From Brugia malayi (taxonomy: Eukaryota > Nematoda > Chromadorea > Rhabditida > Onchocercidae): a stretch of 12,500 nucleotides of DNA. The stretch is from the NCBI RefSeq assembly GCF_000002995.4, contig NW_025062378.1:5001-17500 (forward strand), given 5' to 3'. Positions 1-7,316 of the stretch are shown one piece after another; positions within the stretch are counted from its first letter, which is position 1; each line of letters begins with the position of its first letter. The translations under genes were made by a program, and so were the position numbers. The notes under the pieces are model-generated. The model saw only the letters and a program-made list of their open reading frames with translations, searched no databases and was not told the origin of the DNA.

Positions 1-442
1 TTATTTATTATTATCGTTATTACTATTTATTGCTATCACTATTATTTATTATTATTACAATTTATTAATATTATTTATTATTATTATTACTATTATTTAT
101 TATGATCATTATTACTATTTATTATTATCACTATTATTTATTATCAACTATTTATTATTATTTATTATTATTAATATTATTTATTATTATCATTATTACT
201 ATTTATTATTATTATTACTATTTATTATTATTATTGTTATTTATTATTATTGTTCCTATTTATTGTTATTATTGTTATTTTATTATTATCATTACTCTTT
301 ATTATTACTATTATTTATCGTTATTAGTGCTTTTATTTATTGTTATTATTATTAATATTATTTATTATCATTATTGCTATTATTTATTATTATTATTATT
401 GCTGCTATTATTTACCAAATTATTATGATTATTTATCACTAT
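1..442. repeat. Degenerate (ATT)n trinucleotide array
   Basis: The stretch is almost entirely TTA/ATT triplets, broken by ATTTATT, ATTACT, ATTGTT and ATCATT variants. It already fills the left edge of the window, so its true start lies outside. An open frame at 102-428 encodes only Ile, Tyr, Leu and similar residues and results from stop-poor triplet repetition, so I do not call it a gene. The irregular interruptions suggest an old, diverging array. Confidence 0.93.
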
Positions 443-530
443 GGAACATTTGACTGTTATATGAAATAAATTAGAAATGACATCATTAAATTATATTTAT
501 TTGCTAAGCAAATTTTTGTACTTAAATATA

Positions 531-588
531 ACACATACACACATACACACACATACATACACACATACACACACACACACACACACAT
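531..588. repeat. (CA)n microsatellite with CATA interruptions
   Basis: ACACATAC-type units pass into a purer (AC)n run near 569-587. It is alternating purine-pyrimidine DNA, similar in type (opposite strand) to the TG/TATG arrays at 2866 and 3459. Open frames crossing it on both strands translate to Thr-His or Cys-Val runs and are artefacts. Confidence 0.95.
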
Positions 589-738
589 GCAAGCTATCTC
601 TTCCAAAAAATATTGCTGAGCTGTTTTTTTTTTTGTTTTTATTCTTTTTCCGGATCCAGAATCTTCCTGAACATGGCTGTTTTTTTTTTCCTCACCTCTA
701 CCTCTCGAAACATAACTGTACAAATATTTTCCATTATT
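589..738. other. Short AT-rich spacer with two T-runs
   Basis: This spacer separates the CA tract from the 44/48-bp minisatellite. It contains T-runs near 623-634 and 680-689 and some ordinary mixed sequence (for example CGGATCCAGAATCTTCC at 650-666). I see no gene, splice structure or regulatory motif that can be supported. Confidence 0.6.
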
Positions 739-1824
739 TGAATAATTGAAATGATTGAAATGATTTTATAATTAAACAAATAATTGAAAATAATTGAAAT
801 GATTGAAATGATTTTATAATTAAACAAATAATTGAAAATAATTGAAATAATTGAAATGATTTTATAATTAAACAAATAATTGAAAAATGAAATAATTGAA
901 ATGATTTTATAATTAAACAAATAATTGAAAATGAAATAATTGAAATGATTTATAATTAACAAATAATTGAAAATAATTGAAATAATTGAAATGATTTTAT
1001 AATTAAACAAATAATTGAAAAATGAAATAATTGAAATGATTTTATAATTAAACAAATAATTGAAAATAATTGAAATAATTGAAATGATTTTATAATTAAA
1101 CAAATAATTGAAAATGAAATAATTGAAATGATTTATAATTAAACAAATAATTGAAAATAATTGAAATAATTGAAATGATTTTATAATTAACAAATAATTG
1201 AAAATGAAATAATTGAAATGATTTTATAATTAAACAAATAATTGAAAATGAAATAATTGAAATGATTTTATAATTAAACAAATAATTGAAAATGAAATAA
1301 TTGAAATGATTTTATAATTAAACAAATAATTGAAAATGAAATAATTGAAATGATTTTATAATTAAACAAATAATTGAAAATAATTGAAATAATTGAAATG
1401 ATTTTATAATTAAACAAATAATTGAAAATGAAATAATTGAAATGATTTATAATTAAACAAATAATTGAAAATGAAATAATTGAAATGATTTTATAATTAA
1501 ACAAATAATTGAAAATAATTGAAATAATTGAAATGATTTTATAATTAAACAAATAATTGAAAATAATTGAAATGATTGAAATGATTTTATAATTAAACAA
1601 ATAATTGAAAATAATTGAAATAATTGAAATGATTTTATAATTAAACAAATAATTGAAAATGAAATAATTGAAATGATTTTATAATTAAACAAATAATTGA
1701 AAATAATTGAAATAATTGAAATGATTTTATAGTTAAACAAATAGTTGAAAATAATTGGAATAATTGAAATGATTTTGTAAAATAATTGAAATAATTGAAA
1801 TGATTTTATAATTAAACAAACAAA
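739..1824. repeat. AT-rich minisatellite with 44-bp and 48-bp unit classes, about 23 copies
   Basis: Each unit carries the core ATGATTTTATAATTAAACAA, followed by a run of TAATTGAAA-like subrepeats. The core recurs about 23-24 times. Spacing is mostly 48 bp (three TAATTGAA-type subrepeats) or 44 bp (one shortened to TGAAAATGAAATAA, a 4-bp loss). For example, cores start at 1262 and 1306 (44 bp) and at 1350 and 1398 (48 bp). Single-base variants also occur: GATTTATAA lacking one T at about 947, 1128 and 1446; TTAACAAA lacking one A; and ATGATTGAA replacing ATAATTGAA near 750, 800 and 1572. The right edge degenerates (AGTTAAACAAATAGTTG at 1731-1747, a shortened unit at about 1767). Minus-strand open frames (639-1193, 1274-1648, 1453-1740) arise because 48 bp is a multiple of three; 44-bp units shift the frame, which argues against coding. 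Confidence 0.95.
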
Positions 1825-2100
1825 TATTATAAAATATTACAATATTAACTTCAATAATTTTTTTTTTTTTTTTGTTTTTGTTCATTTTTAATTTGAATAC
1901 ATTCATTTTTTTTTTTTTTTTTTTTTGCAATTTTAAAAAAGGAACTAAAAATGATTTCGATTATAAAATGAATCAATAAAATTATCATTTTATTCGTTTT
2001 TTTTTTTTTTTTTTTTCAATATTTACCATAAAATTAAAATTAGATTGTATATTATTATATATATGTTATAATGTATGAATAAATAAATAATCATATATAC
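1825..2100. other. AT-rich spacer with long T-runs, no gene
   Basis: It holds T-runs of about 16, 21 and 20 bases at 1858-1873, 1906-1926 and 1997-2016, plus short TA-rich sequence near 2050-2070. No coding or RNA signal is visible. Confidence 0.7.
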
Positions 2101-2390
2101 TCATTATTTTTTCTTTTTTTTTTTTAAATATAAAAATAGTAAAAAAAAATAATTGTTGCAGTTGATTAATTAGAAAATAATTATTTAAAATTTTAAAATT
2201 TTTAATTATGAATTTTTTTTTTTTTTTTAAAGCAGACTTTCTCTTTCTCATTATATTATTATTATTTTTTCTTTTAATACAATAATGGCAAAAAAAAAAA
2301 AAAAATAATAATTGTCGTAGTTGATTAATTAATTATTTAAAATTTAAAAAATTTTTTTTTTTTTTAATTAATAAAGCAGACTAAACTTTT
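2101..2390. repeat. Imperfect tandem duplication, unit about 147 bp
   Basis: Copy 1 runs from 2101 to 2247 and copy 2 from 2248 to about 2390. Shared landmarks come in the same order: TCATTAT then a T-rich block; an A-run followed by AATTGTTGCAGTTGATTAAT (copy 1, 2150-2169) or AATTGTCGTAGTTGATTAAT (copy 2, about 2310-2329); TTATTTAAAATTT; a T-run; and AAAGCAGACT (2229-2238 and 2373-2382). The copies differ mainly in homopolymer length and small indels, so the duplication is moderately old. It has no coding content. Confidence 0.8.
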
Positions 2391-2456
2391 GTCAGTTTTA
2401 TACCTTTCTTTTTTTTTTTTTTTCTTAGATAAGTGATCAAAAAGGAATGTAGTATA

Positions 2457-2469
2457 AGAGGGAGAGAGG

Positions 2470-2504
<35 letters not shown>
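2457..2504. repeat. (GA)n microsatellite
   Basis: A purine-only tract with GAGGGAGGGAGAG at its left side and a purer (GA)n run to its right. It is the reverse-complement type of the (CT)n tracts at 3251 and 6411, which also carry CCC interruptions. Uninterrupted purine-pyrimidine mirror DNA of this kind can form H-DNA (known for GA/CT repeats; not shown here). Confidence 0.95.
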
Positions 2505-2505
<1 letters not shown>

Positions 2506-2663
2506 CTTGGCTAATTTTTAATCCATCTCATAGGACTTGGCCAATTCTTTAGCTCTCACACATAGCATAACTATAATCAATATATGGATTTTCCTCTTTT
2601 TTTTTAAATCATATCCACTTCTTTTTTCATTTTATTTCCTATGAAATCATTTTTTCGTTTCTT

Positions 2664-2694
<31 letters not shown>

Positions 2695-2865
2695 AAAAAA
2701 AATTGAAAACAACCATTACAATCCTTCCAATATTTTCAAGCTATTTTGTCCTGTTTCATTTTTTTTTTTTTTTTTCCCTTTCCTTTCCTCTTTCTCTTAC
2801 CGCCGCCTCTTTTCTTTTTGCGCTTTTTCCGCCGCCATTCATCATCAATCCACAATCATGTTCCA
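2505..2865. other. Poly(T)-rich spacer with a small CpG-containing patch
   Basis: The left part (2505-2590) is ordinary mixed sequence. The rest is dominated by T-runs at 2662-2673, 2677-2694 and 2759-2775. At about 2799-2837 the composition changes briefly: CCGCCGCC occurs twice (around 2800 and 2829) with a GCGC between them. An open frame at 2703-2921 is a Phe/Leu/Ser translation of T/C-rich DNA and does not look like a real protein. Confidence 0.65.
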
Positions 2866-2915
2866 TATGTATGTGTATGTATATGTATGTGTATGTATGT
2901 GATGTCTGTCTGTTG
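2866..2915. repeat. Short (TATG)n/(TG)n microsatellite
   Basis: TATGTATGTGTATGTATATG-type units, about 50 bp, are followed by GTCTGTCTGTTG. It is a short relative of the large TATG/TG array starting at 3459. Confidence 0.9.
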
Positions 2916-3014
2916 ACATAAGTATGTACTTTAACATTTATAATAATAATACACACCTGATCAAGATGTTGTTTATATGCCATTTTTTTTTTTTTTTTTA
3001 TTTTCAACTTTTTC

Positions 3015-3046
<32 letters not shown>

Positions 3047-3250
3047 TATAAATGTGAGTGTTTAAATTCATTTTTTTGGTACATTTTTTTTTTTTTAAAA
3101 TAATTTATAAAAAGTTTTTGTTTGTTATTATTACTGTCATTGTTGAAATATTTGTTTTAGAAATTATTTTCTTTTTTTTTTTTTTTAAATTTAAAAAAAA
3201 AGTTAATTTACCTTTTTTTTTTTTATTTTTTCATTTTTTATTACTTTTTT
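2916..3250. other. Poly(T)-rich spacer, no gene
   Basis: It contains T-runs of 17, 23, 13, 15 and 12 bases at 2983-2999, 3016-3038, 3084-3096, 3172-3186 and 3213-3224, and a short TA run at 3040-3051. An open frame at 3058-3327 is a Phe/Leu/Ser-rich reading of this T-rich DNA and is not supported as a gene. Confidence 0.7.
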
Positions 3251-3284
3251 CTCTCTCTCCCTCTCTCCCTCTCTCTCTCTCTCT
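3251..3284. repeat. (CT)n microsatellite with CCC interruptions
   Basis: CTCTCTCTCCCTCTCTCCCT leads into a pure (CT)n run. Interruption pattern and length are close to the tract at 6411-6443 and to the complement of the GA tract at 2457. Confidence 0.95.
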
Positions 3285-3458
3285 TTGTCCATCTTTTATA
3301 GCAATTCATTTGATTATATCAATTTAAAATAGAGTAATTTGATTAGATAAGTGAAGAATCTTTCTTTTTCTCTTTTCTTTTCCTTTTTTTTTTTTTATTT
3401 TACTTCAAATTTTTCTTTACCGATAATTTCATTGTGTGTGTAATATGAAACTTTCTGA
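3285..3458. other. AT-rich spacer
   Basis: Mixed AT-rich sequence with a T-run at 3384-3396 and a small GTGTGTG near 3433-3440. No gene or RNA is seen. Confidence 0.6.
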
Positions 3459-4136
3459 TATATATGTATGCGTATGTGTGTATGTGTGTATGTGCGTGTG
3501 TATATATGTATGTATGCATGTTTATATGTATGTATGTGTGTATGCGTGTACATGTATGTGCATGTGTGTATGTATACGTATGTGTATATGTGTATGTATG
3601 TATGTGTGTGTGTGTATATGTATGTGCATATGTGTATGCGTGTGTGCGTGTATATGTATGTGTATATACATCTATTTATGTATATGTATGTGGTGTATGT
3701 GAATGTGTGTATTATGTAAGTATGTGTCTGTGTCTATGTGTACTATGTATGCGTGTATGTGTATGTATGTATGTATGTATGTGTGTATATATATGTATGT
3801 ATGTGTATATGTATTGTATATGCGTATATGTATGTATGTGTATATACGTGTATGTGTATGTGTGTATACGTGTATGTGTATGTGTGTATGTTGCGTGTAT
3901 GTGTGTGTGTGTATGTGCGTGTATGTGTGTGTGTGTGTGTGTGTATGTGTGTATGTGTGTGTGTTGTGTGTGATGTGTGTATGTGCGTGTATGTGTGTGT
4001 GTGTATGTGCGTGTATGTGTGTGTGTGTATGTGCGTGTATGTGTGTGTGTGTATGTGCGTGTATGTGTGTGTGTGTATGTGCGTGTATGTGTGTGTGTGT
4101 ATGTGCGTGTATGTGTGTGTGTGTATGTGTGTGTGT
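3459..4136. repeat. Compound TATG/TG microsatellite array, about 680 bp
   Basis: The left part is rich in TATG and TATATG units; from about 3840 rightwards it becomes TG-rich with regularly placed CG dinucleotides. A 22-bp unit beginning ACGTGTATGTG is duplicated exactly at 3846-3867 and 3868-3889, and CG-containing positions 3894 and 3918 are already 24 bp apart. Open frames occur in all three forward frames and at least two reverse frames, with Cys-Val-Tyr-Met or Thr-His translations. Simultaneous openness in so many frames marks them as repeat artefacts. Confidence 0.97.
3978..4136. repeat. 24-bp higher-order repeat inside the TG array, six exact copies plus one variant
   Basis: The unit begins TGTATGTGCGTGTATG and ends with a (TG)4 run. 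The only C of each unit falls at 3986, 4010, 4034, 4058, 4082 and 4106, exactly 24 bp apart. Between these points I see no substitution. A seventh copy starts at 4122 but has T at 4130 where C is expected, and then the array ends. Identity across six copies implies recent tandem expansion or homogenisation, compared with the irregular sequence to the left. Confidence 0.95.
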
Positions 4137-4260
4137 TTGATGGACGATTGAAGAAGTAAAGGTCACCTCTACCATTAATCATTTTAATTAGCAAAAAAAA
4201 AAAAATATTACTGGAACGTTTCCCTTCGTTCTAAATTTGATTAAATTTCAATTCCTCTTT
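4137..4260. other. Nonrepetitive spacer
   Basis: Mixed sequence with an A-run at 4193-4205, joining the TG array and the pyrimidine minisatellite. No coding feature can be supported. Confidence 0.6.
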
Positions 4261-4604
4261 TTCTCACTCTTTCCTTCTCTTCTCTCCCTTATCACTCTTA
4301 TCTTTTCTCCTCTCCTTTATCACTCTTTCCTTCTCTCCTCTCCTTATCACTCTTATTTTCTCCTCTCCTTTATCACTCCTTTCCTTCTCTCCTCTCCTTA
4401 TCATCTTATCTTTTCTCCTCTCCTTTATCACTCTTCCTTCTCTCCTCTCCTTATCACTCTTTCCTTCTCTCCTCTCCCTTATCACTCTTATCTTTTCTCC
4501 TCTCCTTTATCACTCTTTCCTTCTCTCCTCTCCCTTATCACTCTTATCTTTTCTCCTCTCCTTTATCACTCTTTCCTTCTCTCCTCTCCCTTATCACTCT
4601 TATC
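4261..4604. repeat. Pyrimidine-rich minisatellite of alternating 28-bp half-units
   Basis: Two half-unit types share TTATCACTCT at the left and CCTCTCC at the right but differ in the middle: type A has TTCCTTCTCT, type B has TATCTTTTCT. Starts read A 4261 (degenerate), B 4289, A 4317, B 4344, A 4370, B 4398, A 4425, A 4451, B 4479, A 4507, B 4535, A 4563, and partial B 4591. The right-hand part (4451-4604) is regular at exactly 28/56 bp; the left part has 1-3 bp losses. One A-A neighbour pair breaks the alternation at 4425/4451. The plus strand is almost wholly pyrimidine apart from the A residues of the TTATCA and TTATC segments. Open frames on both strands (4237-4650 plus, 4264-4485 minus) are repeat translations. 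Confidence 0.95.
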
Positions 4605-4900
4605 AACAACCACACATACATTTGTTCCTTTTTCAAATGATTATCAATAAAATGAAAAAGAAAAAGTATCTGTTCGATGATAAACTAAACAATTTTCAAT
4701 TTCCATCATTTAACACTGATACTTTTACTACCTACCCCTAATCTGCAATTAAAATTTAATTTTATCAAGGTCATTTTATCATCGATAGGCAAAGCAATAA
4801 TTCCACTCAAAACTATCTCAACAATTCATCATCATATTTAGCAATAATATTAGTAACAGTTGATTTAATTAAAAAAAATTTAAATCAATTTTTATCACTG
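4605..4900. other. Nonrepetitive AT-rich spacer, no gene seen
   Basis: This is one of the most ordinary-looking stretches, mixed in composition and without long homopolymers. I looked for open frames, splice-like context and tRNA-like stems and found none that can be supported. Confidence 0.55.
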
Positions 4901-5208
4901 TTATATTTAAATTTTGAATAATTTCAATTTAATAATTTAAGCCTTTTATTATATATATTTAAATTTTGAATAATTTCAATTTAATAATTTAAGCCTTTTA
5001 TTATATGTATTTAAATTTTGAATAATTTCAATTTAATAATTTAAGCCTTTTATTATATATATTTAAATTTTGAATAATTTCAATTTAATATTTTAGCTTT
5101 TATTATATATATTTAAATTTTGAATAATTTCAATTTAATAATTTAAACCTTCTGTTATATACATTTAAATTGTGATAATTTCAATTTAATAATTTAAGCC
5201 TTTTGTTT
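4901..5208. repeat. 52-bp AT-rich minisatellite, six copies
   Basis: The unit contains TATTTAAATTTTGAATAATT, then TCAATTTAATAATTTAAGCC and TTTTATTATA. The GCC landmark recurs at 4941, 4993 and 5045 (exactly 52 bp), then in variant form at about 5096 (AGCT) and 5147 (ACC), and again at 5198. The first three copies are nearly identical; the last three carry indels and substitutions, so homogeneity falls from left to right. Confidence 0.94.
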
Positions 5209-6410
5209 AATTAAAAAAATTAAATTAATTAATAAATAAATAAAATCACAAAATTTTTTATTGTAAAATTAAATATAGAATGTAAAGAATAAATTTTTTA
5301 CTCAATGTTTATAATTCAATATTTATATTTACATAAATATAAATGTTTGAATTTGTGTGTGTTTTTTTTTTGAATAAATTTAAAATTTAAGTAATTTCAA
5401 AAAAAAGTTGCTAAATTAAAAAAAAAAATTAATTTAAAAATCATTTTTTGATTACTTTCATGGACAAATTTAGTAATAATTTAAACAAAATCATACATAA
5501 ATTTGGGTAATTTTTGCTCCTACTTTTTGCTAAATATTCGATTTTTCAATAAATTTCAAAATTAAAAATATTTTTGCATATAATATTATTTATACAATTA
5601 ATCAAAAAAAAAAAAACTTTTTTCAAATAATTTCTATTTTTATATTCAATAATACAAGTATGTTTTTTTTTTTTTTATTTGTATATTTAAAAAAAAAAAA
5701 TTTATATTTAAATTAAATTTTACGGTAAATCATTTCATTCGACATTTAACTTTCCATCTAATGCAGCAACTAATTTCATTTTTCATCACTAAATTTTTTT
5801 TTTTTTGTAGCAATAATTGAATTTTAAAACTATTTAAACTTTTTTTTTTTTTTTTGTAAAAAAAAAAAATATTTTATTTGCATTTTTTGCTTTCAAAATT
5901 CCTTTTTTGCAATTCTATATGATTATTAGATGCTATTTTATTCTTCAACTATTATTCATTTTGTAAATATTTCATTTAAAAACAAAAAATAATTTTTTCT
6001 TTTCACTTCTTAATGTAAACATTTCAATTTTTAAATTAAAAGTAAAAAGAAAAACAAAAAATTTTTTTCTTTTTTGTTTTTTTTTTTTTGCTTTTTTACT
6101 TTTCTTGCAATCAATTAAGAAGAGACATTTAGAATTTGTATACTTAAAAAGAAATAAATAAATTTAAATTAAAAAAAAAAAAAATAAACTTAGATGTTTA
6201 CATTTACATATATATGTGCATATATGTATGCTTTTTGTTTATATTTTCATTTCATTTTCAATATTTTCGCTCATTTCAATGAGTGCTACTAAAAATAGCC
6301 AAAAATATAATTTAAATAAACATTTTATGCAAAATTTATATTGAAATTTTAATTCCAATAAGTTTCCTCGATTAGTTTTTTTCTTTTTCACAATGATTAA
6401 GGCTTGCTTA
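5209..6410. other. AT-rich spacer with many A/T runs, no gene
   Basis: About 1.2 kb of AT-rich DNA. T-runs and A-runs are intermixed here (for example T near 5660-5676, A near 5690-5700, T near 5841-5855 followed by A near 5858-5869, A near 6169-6184), unlike the T-dominated left 3.4 kb. A TATATG-type patch lies at 6207-6231. A small hairpin-capable sequence at 6268-6285 (CGCTCAT, loop TTCA, ATGAGTG, one G-T pair) is within chance expectation. No CDS or RNA gene can be supported. Confidence 0.65.
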
Positions 6411-6443
6411 CTCTCCCTCTCTCTCTCTCTCTCTCTCCCTCTT
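6411..6443. repeat. (CT)n microsatellite with CCC interruptions at both ends
   Basis: CTCTCCCT, then an uninterrupted (CT)n run, then CTCCCTC. It is the second CT tract on this strand with the same kind of CCC interruption as 3251-3284. Confidence 0.95.
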
Positions 6444-6571
6444 TTATTTTATTGATTTAAAAAGTCTTTTTTAATTGCTCTATTACATTTTCTTTGACAA
6501 AATATATAAAAAAAAAGGAAAGGATAAAATGTTATTTAAAAAAAAATATTATAATAATTTCACTTTTAAAA

Positions 6572-6930
6572 ACGGCAATATTTAATTGTTTATTTATTTA
6601 TTTATTTATTTACTCATTTTCAATTTCAATAAGACAACCAAATTACCGTTTTTTATTAATTTAAATTTACATTACATTTTATTCTATCAAAAAATGGCAA
6701 CATTTCATTGTTTATTTACTTGTTTATTTATTTATTTACTTATTTTCAACTTTAATAATACAACCAAATTATTGTTTAATTTAAGTTTACATTAAATTCT
6801 ATTCTATCAAAAAATGGTAACATTTCATTGTTTGTTTGTTTATTTATTTTTTGAACTTCAATACGACAACCAAATTATCGTTGTTTATTAATTTAAATTT
6901 ACATTACATTCTATTCTATCAAAAAAAAAA
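6572..6930. repeat. Three tandem copies of a ~120-bp unit
   Basis: Copies begin near 6572, 6694 and 6814. Landmarks repeat in order: GGCAA/GGTAA followed by ATTT..ATTGTTT (6574, 6696, 6816; spacing 122 and 120 bp); a (TTTA)n or (TTTG)n stretch; a TTTCAA/TTCAAC/CTTCAA segment; ACAACCAAATTA; a T-rich patch; TTTAAATTTACATTA (TTTAAGTTTACATTA in copy 2); and ATTCTATCAAAAAA. The variable inner (TTTA)n block explains much of the length difference. An open frame at 6586-6795 crosses copy boundaries and is not a gene. Confidence 0.92.
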
Positions 6931-7316
6931 TATCTCACAAAAATCTTTCATTTCTCAATTTAAATTCATTTATAAATAATAGTAAACTTATTATCAAAAT
7001 TGTGCTCAGTTTACTAAAATGATAATTTACTTACAAAAAATTGAAAATAACAAATAAATAATTATTTATTTATCACATTGCTTTTTTTTTTTTTTCACAT
7101 ATTTTATAATAATTTGAATTATAAAAAAATAAAATTTTATATTTTAATTAAAATTATAAAAATAATAATTATTGAATAAATTGTTCAATTTCTCTTTTTT
7201 CTTTTAGTAATCAAATTAATCAGTAGTAAAATTTTTTGAATTTCATTCTTTCAATTCCTTAACAACCATTCCATTCTGATAAAATTTTTTTTTTTTTTTA
7301 TTCCTTAGCGACAACA
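6931..7316. other. AT-rich left flank of the ATTC array
   Basis: AT-rich DNA with T-runs near 7081-7095 and 7287-7299. Near the right end an imperfect direct repeat is visible: ATTCCTTAACAACCATTCC (7254-7272) and ATTCCTTAGCGACAACAATT (7300-7319), spaced 46 bp. The second copy runs directly into the ATTC array. No gene is seen. Confidence 0.6.

Noticed and set aside
102..428. Open frame in the ATT array
   Set aside because: The translation is only Ile/Tyr/Leu-type residues from a trinucleotide repeat; no domain or start context supports a gene.
639..1193. 184-codon minus-strand frame over the 44/48-bp minisatellite
   Set aside because: It is open because 48 bp is a multiple of three and the unit lacks stops in one frame; 44-bp units break the frame and no real protein pattern remains.
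739..1824. CRISPR-like array
   Set aside because: The units are contiguous and lack unique spacers of constant length; this is a eukaryotic minisatellite.
1850..3430. Poly(A) tails of processed retrocopies
   Set aside because: T-runs are present, but I found no recognisable coding remnant, target-site duplication or element body next to them, so no retroposon is called.
4150..4170. AGGTCA nuclear-receptor half-site
   Set aside because: A single six-base match with no partner half-site or nearby gene is expected by chance.
3436..4194. Overlapping long frames with Cys-Val-Tyr or Thr-His runs
   Set aside because: All forward frames and at least two reverse frames are open at once, which is a property of TG/TATG repeats and not of genes.
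4237..4650. 137-codon Ser/Leu/Phe-rich frame over the pyrimidine minisatellite
   Set aside because: Indels between half-units change the reading frame phase of the repeat, and the product is a low-complexity repeat translation.
739..5208. Common origin of the 44/48-bp and 52-bp minisatellites
   Set aside because: They share only short AT words such as ATTTCAATT (in opposite orientation), too little to claim homology in this composition.
6268..6285. Hairpin CGCTCAT-TTCA-ATGAGTG as a terminator or regulatory stem
   Set aside because: Only seven pairs including one G-T, no adjoining gene, and within chance expectation.
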